Assembly (NCBI GenBank): GCA_938028745.1
Contig: CALIZL010000004.1
Coordinates: forward strand, 1-38,019
From: an uncultured Prevotella sp.
Lineage (GTDB): Bacteria > Bacteroidota > Bacteroidia > Bacteroidales > Bacteroidaceae
Reading direction: 5' to 3'
Length of the DNA stretch: 38,019 bases
The notes below the pieces were generated by a model that saw only the letters and a program-made list of their open reading frames with translations, was not told the origin of the DNA and made no database searches. Positions 26,807 through 36,055 of this stretch are shown piece after piece (position 1 is the stretch's first letter; every line of letters begins with the position of its first letter). A program made the translations under genes and the position numbers.

Positions 26807-27086
26807 CGGAAAATTTGAAACTTCTGCCCTGTTTGCCTGTCGCAAAACGTGGTTACGCCTCAAAAAGGTGGCATGGGGGAAACCATTTGATGTACTCAAT
26901 ATAGGCCGAAACCCATCTGCCAATGCCCGATTACTTCCGCGTTTGCCTGATGCTGCCTCCGTTGGTTGTGAGCTGCATGTGCGGCAACCGCTTGCGCTGG
27001 CGGTTGTAAACATACGTGCTTTCCGTCTCCGTTTCCCTTTGCGCGCGTACGCGGCATAATCTGCTTTGTCTTGTTTTCGGTACGAA
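26807..27086. other. gene-free stretch before element copy B
   Basis: Nothing supportable seen. Short open frames here are overlapping and lack convincing start sites. Confidence 0.4.
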
Positions 27087-27685
27087 ATTTAACATTTTGA
27101 GTGCCCTTTTTGTCCGCCAATCGTTCACCTTGCCGCAAAAAAACGATTCTCACGAAGGTTGTTTTTGATGCAAAGAGGGGTGGCATGTGGATGTTGGCAA
27201 AATGAATTTTTATTTAAAGAAGCCGCCGTTTGCGCCATATTTTGGGCCATTTTTAGCAGAATATGGTGCTATTAGCTGCAAAATGGCGTGCAATATGCGG
27301 CAAAACGCAGTGCGTTTTGGTGCAAAATGACGTGCGTTTTGGTGCTAAACGCAAGGTGAAATGCTGCAAAATGCAGTGTAAAATGGTGCTAAATGCAAGC
27401 CGATAAGCATAAAAATACGCTGCAATGGTATAAATAAAACCCTTCCGAACCATGAAACACATGGCCCAAAAGGGCAAAATGGGCATCAAAAAGTGGGGTT
27501 TTAGGGGCTAAAAGTGCGTATTTGGGCATGAAAAATTACGGGCTGGCAACCAAAATAGAAAGGCAATATGGTGCAAAACGCAGCTTCTTGGCTTAAAATT
27601 AGACAAACACCAAAGCGTGAAAGGTTAGAAAAAGTGGCTTTTTACCAACTTTATAACCTATATTTTCGCTAGAACGGAGCGAAAA
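27087..27685 (+). repeat. 0.6-kb dispersed noncoding element, copy B
   Basis: Begins AATTTAACATTTTGAGTGCC, like copy C (AATTTTAACATTGTGAGTGCC without its first base). It continues through the CCGCCAATCG, TTGCCGCAAA and CGATTCTC blocks, the eight-unit 22-bp array, a GGCAACCAAAATAGAAAGG block, and ends near TTTTCGCTAGAACGG. A single-base indel against copy C near the left end, with sequence still matching on both sides, argues against coding. Confidence 0.8.
27253..27428. repeat. eight 22-bp tandem units in element copy B
   Basis: Eight consecutive 22-bp units (starts 27253, 27275, 27297, 27319, 27341, 27363, 27385, 27407). They are more diverged than in A and C. Around 27301 is a 19-bp palindrome (CAAAACGCA, G, TGCGTTTTG) where unit polarity appears to switch. 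Confidence 0.8.
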
Positions 27686-27910
27686 ATAGAGCGGTGTCGT
27701 AAAATAAAAACAAAAGTTTTAAGATTTTAAGTGGGTGCACCATACAGCTATTTCCACCTTAGTAGGGCAGGCTTGCAGTGGCTTTGAGATTTCAGCAAGT
27801 TAAGTTGCGTTTGCCATTCTTCAACCCTTTCTAATCCGCCAGCTGCATACAAATCTTAGAAATATACAATTAATAATCGTTAAGAAGATGCGCTATTCAC
27901 AAAAAATACA

Positions 27911-27918
27911 TATCTTTA
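27911..27918 (+). promoter_or_regulatory. possible promoter of susC/susD/sulfatase operon
   Basis: TATCTTTA, one mismatch to TAnnTTTG, about 260 bp upstream of the susC start. It would give a long leader. Confidence 0.35.
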
Positions 27919-27924
27919 CACCGC

Positions 27925-28178
27925 CTAAACAACAGCTTAACAAGCGTTAAACATGAGAATGGCTGCACAGGCACCTATGGTGCGCCCGCGGGCAGCCGAT
28001 GTCGTATGATGCGATAAACGATGATGCTTTGATAAAAATGCGTTGAAAACTATTCTACTTTTGGGTAGATCCGCCCATTGTGAATGAGGATTAATGCTGG
28101 ATAGATGAACATGTACTGTGCGCCTTGACGGCGTATGAACTGCTGTGACCTAACTACATATTACTTAAATAAATACAG
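27925..28178 (+). promoter_or_regulatory. long structured leader upstream of susC 3
   Basis: About 250 nt between the candidate promoter and the susC ATG with no gene. Near 27960-28000 GGCTGC pairs with GCAGCC, and nested inside it GCACC pairs with GGTGC around TAT, a compact GC-rich stem-loop in an AT-rich leader. A regulatory role is inference. Confidence 0.35.
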
Positions 28179-31100
28179 ATGAACAGTTATCAAAAACGAA
28201 GTCAGAATGCAGTAGGTAGGCTTTTGCTCACTTTGCTGCTGCTCATTCCTTTGTATGTGAATGCGCAAACGTCAACAACTATTACGGGTATGGTTAAAGA
28301 TGCACTGGGAGAACCGCTCATTGGTGCTTCTGTTGTGCAGAAAGGGACGTCAAATGGCACCGTAACCGACCTCGACGGCCGATTTAAAGTGGACGTTCCG
28401 GCAGGGGCAACACTGGTTGTTAGCTACGTTGGCTTTACCGAAACAGAGGTGAAGGCCAGCCCCAACATGACGGTGACCTTGCAGAATAACGCCAAGGCCA
28501 TCGATGAAGTGGTGGTTGTTGGTTATGGAACACAGAAGAAAGCCAACCTAACGGGTTCGGTGGCGCAAGTGAAAATGAGCGACGTGTTGGGCGACAGGCC
28601 TGTTGTTAATGCAGCTGCCGCGTTGCAAGGTGCCATGCCGGGACTTACCATCGGCGGTGGTTCGGGGCCTGGTTTTGCCAAGTCTATGAATGTGCGTGGC
28701 ACGCTTTCGATTAACGGAGGCGCACCGCTTGTGCTGATAGACAACGTTGAAGGCGACATCAGCTCGCTCAACCCCGAAGACATCGAGAGCGTGTCGGTGC
28801 TGAAAGATGCCGCCAGTTCGGCCATCTATGGTGCGCGTGCGGCTGGCGGTGTGATATTGGTAACGCTCAAACGCCCCCAGTCTGATGCGCGCTTTACCGC
28901 CAACTACAACTTCAATGTGGGTTGGGAAAAGTCGCTCAACCATTTGGAGCAAGCCTCGTTGATGCAATATTTGGATGCCTATATCGAAGCGGGCTATTCT
29001 AATTCTTATTGGGCAGGCAACGGCGATGTTAGCAGATGGCGCAACTATCTGCAACAATATCAAAACGACCCTTCGTCTATCGCAACCGTGGGCGACGGCA
29101 TCTTTAAAGATACCGACGGACGTGTTTATTGGCTTTCTGAAAAGAACTTGGCCAAGAACATCCTTACCACAGGTGCCGTTAGCAACCACAACATAACCGT
29201 CTCTGGCGGAAGTTCGAAGATACGTTACCGCCTTTCGGGAAGTTTAAGTCGCGAGAACGGCCCGCTGGTTACGGATAAGGACATGTTCAGGCGTAAAACC
29301 ATCAACGGCTTTATCTCGGCCGACATACACAAATGGTTTACCCAAGAGGCCACCATCTCTTACACCAACTCTACCAAACAAGAGCCGCAGAACGTGGGAA
29401 ACATGAGCGGTTTTTACTCAACTCGTTTGATATACTATTATCCCGAAGGCCTAATCCCTGGCGACATTCTAAGTGTTCAAGGCAACTTGCCTTCGCAAAC
29501 GCCGCTGAACATGCTGTTGTATGCACCCACTTCGCATTTGGAGAAGTCGGAACCACGTGTGGCTTTGCGCTCAATTTTCAAGCCCTTGCCCGGCTGGAGC
29601 ATCACGGGCGAGTACACCTACGACCGCAAAGACAATCACTATCAGTTTTATACCGGCCGATTTAGGTTTGCCGATGTGCAACTCGCAGCTAAGAATTCGG
29701 TGGAGGAAGGGCAAGACTACTATCGCATGTATGATGAAACAAAGAAGTATAATGCCTTGAACCTCTTTACCAATTATGAAAACAACTGGGGTGCACATGC
29801 CTTTAAGGCGATGGTGGGCTTTAACCAAGAGAAGTCGTATTATCGTTATTTCTATGGCAACGTGTTGGCGCAAGCCGTGCCCACTGTGCCTTCTTTCGCA
29901 GGCGGAACAGGTGAAAAAACCTTATTCGACAAGTACACGGAGTACACCATTCGCAGTGGCTTTGCCCGTTTGAACTATTCGTTCTTAGACCGCTATCTCT
30001 TGGAGTTGAACGGACGTTACGATGGCTCGTCGAAGTTCCCCAAGAACCATCGTTTTGGCTTTTTCCCCTCGGTGAGTGTGGGCTGGCGTATGGGTCAGGA
30101 GCCTTTCATGAAGTGGGCAAACCGTTGGTTAGACGACTTTAAACTCCGCACCTCGTATGGTTCGGTAGGCAACCAGCGTATCGACCCCTATCAGTTCTCG
30201 CCGGTTATAAGCGTAAACAGCAACGGCACCTATCTGCTGAACGGCGAAGGCAAGACAACTTATTTCACTTCGCCCGAGTTGGTTAGCCGCAACTTTACGT
30301 GGGAAAAGGTAACAACGTTTAACGTTGGTTTCGACCTCTATGCCTTCCAAAACCGCCTTACGGCAACGTTCGATTGGTTTAACCGCCAAACAACGGGCAT
30401 GTTGGCTGCTGGTATGGAGATACCCAAGGTGGTGGGAACAACGGCTCCGTTGCAGAATGTGGCCGACATGAAGAACAAAGGCTGGGAACTAAATGTTACA
30501 TGGCGCGACAAGATTGGCGATTTTAGCTATCATGTTGGCTTTAACATCTACGACAGCCAGGCTGAGATAACTAGGTTTAATAACGAGTCGAAGCTGCTCT
30601 CCGATTACTATGTGGGGAGGAAGATAGGTGAGATTTGGGGCTATGTTACCGACGGCTACTATACCATCGACGACTTTAACGCGGCAGATGCCAAGCACAA
30701 GACATGGACATTGAAAGAGGGTGTTACGAAGATTAACGGCTTTAACCCACAGCCCGGCGACGTTAAGTTTAAGGACTTGCGCGAAGACGGCGTTATTAAT
30801 GCAGGCGACAACACCGTTGATAACCCCGGCGACCGCAAGGTAATTGGCAACGACGCATCTCGTTATCAGTTCGGTGCAAGCCTTGGTGTAGCATACAAAG
30901 GCCTAAGCCTAGAAGTGCTGTTGCAAGGTGTTGGCAAGCGCGATTATTGGCTTGGCGGTTCGGCTGTGTTCCCATTTGGTGGGGCAGGTGCTGGAGATGC
31001 CGTGTTCCAAGCACTTTATGCTAACCAAACAGACTATTGGCGAGCCAAGAGCTACGACCCCGCAAGCAGCGATTATATGGTGCCAGTAAACCCCAACAGC

Positions 31101-31427
31101 AAGCTGTTCCGCATTTACGACCAAGGCAACAACGTTGCTTCCAACACGCGCGTAAGCGACAAGTATCTGCAAAATGCTGCCTACTTGCGCATCAAGAACG
31201 TAACGCTATCCTACACCTTGCCCCGAATGTGGATTAAACGCGCCTACTTGCAGGATGCAAAATTCTATGTAAGCGTAGAGAATTTGGCAACTTTCAGCCA
31301 GCTTCCCAAAGGCTACGACCCCGAAGGACGACCACCCAAAACCACAGCTAATGTGCTAAGCAACGTTATTTCGTGGGAGTATCCCTATTATCGCACCATC
31401 TCTTTTGGCGCAAGTATCACATTCTAA
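28179..31427 (+). CDS. SusC/RagA-family TonB-dependent transporter (pair 3)
   Basis: 1082 aa. Signal peptide ending near NAQ (about residue 30), carboxypeptidase-regulatory-like domain about 35-105 (ITGMVKDALGEPLIGASVV), EVVVVGYGTQKK, plug domain (SVSVLKDAASSAIYGARAAGGV), and a barrel with terminal Phe (GASITF). No STN domain, so control is not by direct sigma signalling. The ATG at 28179 is preceded by an A/T-rich leader typical of the phylum. SusD follows 14 bp later and a sulfatase after that, so the pair probably imports a sulfated oligosaccharide. Confidence 0.95.
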   Translation: MNSYQKRSQNAVGRLLLTLLLLIPLYVNAQTSTTITGMVKDALGEPLIGASVVQKGTSNGTVTDLDGRFKVDVPAGATLVVSYVGFTETEVKASPNMTVTLQNNAKAIDEVVVVGYGTQKKANLTGSVAQVKMSDVLGDRPVVNAAAALQGAMPGLTIGGGSGPGFAKSMNVRGTLSINGGAPLVLIDNVEGDISSLNPEDIESVSVLKDAASSAIYGARAAGGVILVTLKRPQSDARFTANYNFNVGWEKSLNHLEQASLMQYLDAYIEAGYSNSYWAGNGDVSRWRNYLQQYQNDPSSIATVGDGIFKDTDGRVYWLSEKNLAKNILTTGAVSNHNITVSGGSSKIRYRLSGSLSRENGPLVTDKDMFRRKTINGFISADIHKWFTQEATISYTNSTKQEPQNVGNMSGFYSTRLIYYYPEGLIPGDILSVQGNLPSQTPLNMLLYAPTSHLEKSEPRVALRSIFKPLPGWSITGEYTYDRKDNHYQFYTGRFRFADVQLAAKNSVEEGQDYYRMYDETKKYNALNLFTNYENNWGAHAFKAMVGFNQEKSYYRYFYGNVLAQAVPTVPSFAGGTGEKTLFDKYTEYTIRSGFARLNYSFLDRYLLELNGRYDGSSKFPKNHRFGFFPSVSVGWRMGQEPFMKWANRWLDDFKLRTSYGSVGNQRIDPYQFSPVISVNSNGTYLLNGEGKTTYFTSPELVSRNFTWEKVTTFNVGFDLYAFQNRLTATFDWFNRQTTGMLAAGMEIPKVVGTTAPLQNVADMKNKGWELNVTWRDKIGDFSYHVGFNIYDSQAEITRFNNESKLLSDYYVGRKIGEIWGYVTDGYYTIDDFNAADAKHKTWTLKEGVTKINGFNPQPGDVKFKDLREDGVINAGDNTVDNPGDRKVIGNDASRYQFGASLGVAYKGLSLEVLLQGVGKRDYWLGGSAVFPFGGAGAGDAVFQALYANQTDYWRAKSYDPASSDYMVPVNPNSKLFRIYDQGNNVASNTRVSDKYLQNAAYLRIKNVTLSYTLPRMWIKRAYLQDAKFYVSVENLATFSQLPKGYDPEGRPPKTTANVLSNVISWEYPYYRTISFGASITF

Positions 31428-31441
31428 TCACTAATGTTCTT

Positions 31442-33514
31442 ATGAAAAAGATATTAACGGCCGCTTTTCTTGTTGCTACAACCCTGACGGCATGCAACGA
31501 CCAGTTTCTGGAAAAGTACCCTTTGACCGACCTTACCGAGGAAAATGCCTTCAAAGAGTACGATAACTTCAAGGCTTTTATGAACCCTTGCTACGGGATG
31601 TTTATTAACACCACCATTCAAACCAGCATCAACAGCAGCTATATGGACGCGCAGTTTGCTGGCGATTGGTTTGGCGGACTGGTTACGCATCGCGACAATG
31701 CACGCAATCCTTATGCTTACCAAACCGTCACAGCCACATCAGACGGTGGCGGATGGGATTTCTCTTACATCCGCCGCATCAACATCATGCTGAGCCATTT
31801 GGGCGATGGCGTGCTTACAGAGGCACAAGCGGCGCATTGGCGTTCGGTGGGTTACTTCTTCTCGGCCTATTGGTATATGGAACTCATCGACCGCTTTGGC
31901 GATGTGCCTTGGGTGAATAAGGTTCTCGACGACAGCTCGCCCGAAAGCTACGGGCCACGCACACCGCGCGCAGCTGTTGCCGATAGCATAATCGCCCGTT
32001 TAGAGTATGCTGCCGCAAACATCGGCAACTTCAATGATGGCGACAACACCATTACGGCTAATGCCATAAAGGCCGCCCTCTCGCGATTTCTCTTGCGTGA
32101 AGGCACATGGGCCAAGTATCATGGCCTTAACGAACCTTACGAAACCTATTTGCAAAAGTGCCTAACCGTGTCGCAAGAGTTAATGGATGCCTATCCCAGC
32201 CTGTATCTGGGCGTAGACAAGCAAAACACGCCTGCAAAGGGCTATGGCGAGCTGTGGACCACCGAGAGCTTGAAGGGTAAGCCTGGCGTTATCTTCTACA
32301 AAGAGTTTGTCAACAACGTGCTGATGAATCGCTACAACGACTTCGAACACATCGCGGCCAACGCTGCCGACGTGCCCCAATACACGGTAGACATGTTCTT
32401 GATGAAGAATGGTTTGCCCATTGCCAATGCCGCTTCGGGCTATCAAGGCGGAAAGGGTAAGGACATGTGGGCCACCTTTGCCCAACGCGACCCCCGACTA
32501 TATCAAAACATTCAGCCCCCTTATGTGGTCGCTCCTTACAAGGGCACGCCCGATAACGTGAACACGTTTAAGACATGGCGCTTCTTAAAGGCAGGCGATA
32601 ACAACCAAGGTCACATCGTTACTGCCGACGAAGCTGCCAAGTATCGCTATTACATCGACTACATGGGCCTGAACGATAAGTGCCTAAGAGGTGGCGCAGC
32701 TGGTGGCGAAGGCATGAAAAGATGCCCCGGACAAAACTGGGGTGCATCGCTAACACCCGTGAGTCCTAACCTCACCACCGATTCAAGAGTACCCTTTATG
32801 CGTTGTCGAACGGGCTATTACTTTTGGAAAAACTATGATATGTGGGAGTTCTCCACGGGTTCTTCTGCTTTCTGTACGGCCGATAAGCCCATCTTTAAGA
32901 TTGAAGAGGTGCTGCTAAACTATGCCGAAGCGGCATGGGAACTGCAACAGTTCGACCAAGCTGTTGCCGATAAAACCATCAATAAGCTGCGCGAACGTGC
33001 AGACGTGGCTCACATGGTTGTTGCGGACATTAACGACAATTTCGACCCCAATCGCGACAAAGGCAATGCGCCTTGGTGGACAGGCAATGGCGGTAAGTTT
33101 GGCAACTACAACGTAGACCCCGTGCTGTGGGAGATACGCCGCGAACGCCAGATAGAACTCTTTGGCGAGGGATTTGCCTTCTACGATGTGCGCAGATGGG
33201 CAAAGGCTGCCTATTATGTAAACAGGCAGCCCTGCGGATTGTGGACCACGGCCGCCGACAATATCTATGCGCCAAAGGCAAATGCCTACACAGGGCAATT
33301 TGTTGATTACGACGAAATTGTGGCAAATGGAAAAGCGGCTGCCGAGAACAACACCGCTGGTAGCGGTTGGATTTACACCTACGAGAGTCCGCTTGCGCAT
33401 GGCGGTTGGTTAGACACCTATTATTTAAGTATGGTTCCCACCAGTCAAATCGTGCTGAATAAGCAGCTAACACAAAACCCTGGTTACAATAAACTATTTG
33501 GATTAGGCAATTAA
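31442..33514 (+). CDS. SusD/RagB-family surface glycan-binding lipoprotein (pair 3)
   Basis: 690 aa from the ATG at 31442. An in-frame ATG at 31373 lies inside susC and would bury the signal, so it is rejected. Lipoprotein signal with LTAC (Cys about 18). SusD hallmarks are LEKYPLTDLTEENAFKEYD, the GYFFSAYWYMELIDRFGDVPWV block, IEEVLLNYAEAAWEL, the EIRRERQIELFGEGFAFYDVRRW block, and a C-terminal QLTQNPGYN. It is long for the family; the extra length lies in the central and late loops, which may shape substrate choice. It starts 14 bp after susC and ends 5 bp before the sulfatase. Confidence 0.95.
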   Translation: MKKILTAAFLVATTLTACNDQFLEKYPLTDLTEENAFKEYDNFKAFMNPCYGMFINTTIQTSINSSYMDAQFAGDWFGGLVTHRDNARNPYAYQTVTATSDGGGWDFSYIRRINIMLSHLGDGVLTEAQAAHWRSVGYFFSAYWYMELIDRFGDVPWVNKVLDDSSPESYGPRTPRAAVADSIIARLEYAAANIGNFNDGDNTITANAIKAALSRFLLREGTWAKYHGLNEPYETYLQKCLTVSQELMDAYPSLYLGVDKQNTPAKGYGELWTTESLKGKPGVIFYKEFVNNVLMNRYNDFEHIAANAADVPQYTVDMFLMKNGLPIANAASGYQGGKGKDMWATFAQRDPRLYQNIQPPYVVAPYKGTPDNVNTFKTWRFLKAGDNNQGHIVTADEAAKYRYYIDYMGLNDKCLRGGAAGGEGMKRCPGQNWGASLTPVSPNLTTDSRVPFMRCRTGYYFWKNYDMWEFSTGSSAFCTADKPIFKIEEVLLNYAEAAWELQQFDQAVADKTINKLRERADVAHMVVADINDNFDPNRDKGNAPWWTGNGGKFGNYNVDPVLWEIRRERQIELFGEGFAFYDVRRWAKAAYYVNRQPCGLWTTAADNIYAPKANAYTGQFVDYDEIVANGKAAAENNTAGSGWIYTYESPLAHGGWLDTYYLSMVPTSQIVLNKQLTQNPGYNKLFGLGN

Positions 33515-33519
33515 AAACG

Positions 33520-35052
33520 ATGAAAACAACATCATCTATCCTGCTTACGCAGGCCGCATGGTTGGCCCTAACGCCGGCTTTGGCCGCAAAAAGCACCAAA
33601 CCCAACATCATTTACATTATGTGTGATGATATGGGATACGGCGATTTGGGCTGTTATGGCCAACAACACATCCTAACGCCCAACATCGACCGCATGGCCG
33701 CAGAGGGCATGCGCTTTACGCAGGCCTATGCGGGGGCACCCGTTAGCGCGCCGTCGAGGGCATGTTTCATGACGGGACAACACTCGGGCCACACCGAAGT
33801 GCGCGGAAACAAGGAGTATTGGGGCGATAGCAAGCCCGTGTACTACGGCCAAAACCGAGATTTCAGCATCGTGGGGCAACATCCCTACGATGCCAATCAC
33901 GTCATCCTACCCGAGATTATGAAGGCCAACGGCTACCAAACGGGCATGTTTGGTAAGTGGGCTGGCGGCTACGAGGGGTCGGCATCAACACCCGACAAGC
34001 GCGGTGTTGACGAGTTCTTTGGTTATATCTGCCAGTTCCAAGCCCACCTCTACTACCCCAATTTCCTCAATTCGTACAGCAGGGCGCGAGGAGATAAGGG
34101 CGTGCAGCGCGTGGTTTTGGAAGATAATATCGCGCATCCGATGTTTGGCGACAACTATTTTAAGCGCCCCTCTTACTCGGCCGACCTCATTCACCGCCGT
34201 GCTTTGCAGTGGCTTGAAACGCAATCGGCCGACAAACCCTTCTTTGGCGTGTTCACCTACACCCTTCCCCATGCCGAGTTGGTACAGCCCAACGACTCGC
34301 TTGTGGCTTTCTATAAAAAGAAGTTCTTTGTAGACAAGACGTGGGGTGGGCAAGAGGCATCGCGATACAACGCCGTAGAACACACCCATGCGCAGTTTGC
34401 AGCCATGATAACAAGGCTCGACTTGTATGTTGGTGAGATATTGAAGGTGTTAAAGCAAAAGGGGCTAGACGACAACACACTGGTGATTTTTACGAGCGAC
34501 AACGGGCCGCACGAGGAAGGCGGTGCCGACCCTTCGTTCTTCAATCGCGACGGAAAGTTGCGCGGCATTAAGCGTCAGTGTTACGAAGGGGGCATCAGAA
34601 TTCCTTTCATTGCGCGCTGGAAAGGTCGCGTCGAGGCTGGCAAAGTGAGCGACTTGCCCTTCGCCTTCTACGACCTTATGCCCACTTTCTGCGAACTGGC
34701 AGGCGTAAAGAACTATGTGCAACGCTATCGAAACAAGCATCTAACCACTGACTTTTTCGATGGTCTCTCCATCCTTCCCACGCTCTTGGGCAACGATAAG
34801 GCACAGCAACGCCACCCCCACCTTTATTGGGAGTTTGCCGAAACCAACCAAATTGCCGTGCGCATGGACGATTGGAAACTGATTGTTATTAAGGGCACGC
34901 CACACCTTTACAACCTGGCAACCGACTTACACGAGGACAATGACGTTGCTGCCCAACATCCCGATGTGGTGAAAAAACTGGTAGACATCGTTTATAAGGA
35001 GCATGTAGACAGTCCGTTGTTCCCCATCACTTTGCCAAAGACGGCTCAATGA
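33520..35052 (+). CDS. secreted S1-type sulfatase, serine-type active site
   Basis: 510 aa. Signal peptide at about 1-22. The alkaline-phosphatase-like fold is shown by Asp36-Asp37 (IMCDDMGYGD), the signature S76-A-P-S-R80, FGKW, TYTLPHAE and FTSDNGPHEEGG, all expected metal or sulfate ligands. The formylglycine precursor is Ser76, not Cys (codon AGC at 33745), so activation needs an anSME such as the one at 3781-5016. It removes sulfate from a glycan, probably in the periplasm or at the surface. The ATG is 5 bp after the susD stop, placing it in the SusC/SusD operon and suggesting the imported glycan is sulfated. Subfamily not assigned. Confidence 0.95.
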   Translation: MKTTSSILLTQAAWLALTPALAAKSTKPNIIYIMCDDMGYGDLGCYGQQHILTPNIDRMAAEGMRFTQAYAGAPVSAPSRACFMTGQHSGHTEVRGNKEYWGDSKPVYYGQNRDFSIVGQHPYDANHVILPEIMKANGYQTGMFGKWAGGYEGSASTPDKRGVDEFFGYICQFQAHLYYPNFLNSYSRARGDKGVQRVVLEDNIAHPMFGDNYFKRPSYSADLIHRRALQWLETQSADKPFFGVFTYTLPHAELVQPNDSLVAFYKKKFFVDKTWGGQEASRYNAVEHTHAQFAAMITRLDLYVGEILKVLKQKGLDDNTLVIFTSDNGPHEEGGADPSFFNRDGKLRGIKRQCYEGGIRIPFIARWKGRVEAGKVSDLPFAFYDLMPTFCELAGVKNYVQRYRNKHLTTDFFDGLSILPTLLGNDKAQQRHPHLYWEFAETNQIAVRMDDWKLIVIKGTPHLYNLATDLHEDNDVAAQHPDVVKKLVDIVYKEHVDSPLFPITLPKTAQ

Positions 35053-35093
35053 CGACAGATCAAGGCCTTACCAACGGCCTTCGAATGCGATAT

Positions 35094-35128
35094 AAGGGGA
35101 TGTGTCTTCTGTGGCACATCCCCTTTTT
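35094..35128 (+). terminator. intrinsic terminator of the sulfatase operon
   Basis: AAGGGGATGTG (35094-35104) pairs perfectly with CACATCCCCTT (35115-35125), followed by a T-run. A second small hairpin, AAGGCC/GGCCTT, precedes it near 35062-35081. Confidence 0.92.
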
Positions 35129-35186
35129 GTTTGCAAACATGCCTCGTTTGGGCTAGAAGACTTGAAGGACAAGAAGTGCTAAGAAG

Positions 35187-35360
35187 CTAGATAAACTAGA
35201 ACACTTAGCTTAGCTAGTTCAACTAGTTCACCTAGAAATCCTGGTACACCTAGCCCAGTTAGCTCAGCTAGTCCACCTAGAAATCCTAGAACCTCTAGCT
35301 CATCTAGGCAACCTAGAACACCTAGAACAACCCCTAGCCCCCCCAGAATACCTAGCCCCC
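35187..35360. repeat. 9-bp degenerate tandem array (CTAGNNNNN)
   Basis: About nineteen 9-bp units, mostly beginning CTAG followed by five variable bases (CTAGTTCAC, CTAGAAATC, CTAGAACAC and others), nearly all in register. It lies between the sulfatase terminator and element copy C. CTAG is normally scarce in bacterial DNA, so its density here is striking. Confidence 0.88.
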
Positions 35361-35431
35361 TAGAAGAACAAGGCCAGCGAGAATAACTAAAAATGCTAGC
35401 CACTACCGTGCGGTTTGTAAATTTTTAAACC

Positions 35432-36055
35432 TAAATTTTAACATTGTGAGTGCCTTTTTATCCACCAATCGCTCAACCTGCCGCAAATATTCGATTCTCG
35501 CGCAGGTTTGTTTTGGTGCAGAATGGGGCAGGGCTTATAATGGTGGCCAACCTATTTGGTGCAGTATGAATATGCAATTATCACTCAACAGCGTGCGTTT
35601 TCATCAGAATTTCCTGCATTTAGCACCAAAACGCACTGCATTTAGCACCAAAACACCCTGCGTTTAGCACCAAAACGCATTGCATTTAGCACCAAAACGC
35701 ACTGCAAAATGCCGCAAAACGCAGACCAATATGCCGCAAAACGCAAGGCTAAATGCAATAATATGCAAGACTAAATGAAATAAAATACGCAAAATTTGGT
35801 GCTTAAAGCACATCTTCTGATAGGGAAAAGTGTAGAAAAAGGGCAAAAAGTCACTTTGAACCGTGGCTTTTTAGGTGCAAAATGCAGGTATTTGGAGTTA
35901 AAGAAAACACGAATTGGCAACCATCTAGAAGGGCAAAATGGTGCAAAACGCACATGGTGTTCTTAAAAACGGACAGATAAAGAGCGGCGGAAGATGGGAA
36001 ATAGCACCAAATTGCCTACTTTTAGCCCATAGTTTTCGCTAGAATGGGTTGGCGA
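35432..36055 (+). repeat. 0.6-kb dispersed noncoding element, copy C
   Basis: Begins AATTTTAACATTGTGAGTGCC, then TTTTTATCCACCAATCG, CGATTCTCGCGCAGG, TTTGTTTTGGTGCAGAATGG, the 22-bp array, a GGCAACCATCTAGAAGGG block and an end at TTTTCGCTAGAATGGG. It is the same orientation as copy B and opposite to copy A. Small open frames inside it are not conserved in frame. Confidence 0.82.
35619..35794. repeat. eight 22-bp tandem units in element copy C
   Basis: Units start at 35619, 35641, 35663, 35685, 35707, 35729, 35751 and 35773 with no indels. The best read TTTAGCACCAAAACGC then ACTGCA. An A-run recurs at the same phase in most units. Confidence 0.9.

Noticed and set aside
31373..31441. Upstream in-frame ATG for SusD 3
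   Set aside because: It would overlap susC and place extra residues before the lipoprotein signal; the ATG at 31442 gives a normal signal peptide.
35446..35667. Small open frame in element copy C resembling part of a frame in copy A
   Set aside because: Copy B has a one-base indel that breaks the frame while the DNA still matches, so the conservation is not protein-level.
35619..35794. 22-bp arrays considered as CRISPR
   Set aside because: Units are contiguous with no spacers between constant repeats, and no cas genes are present.
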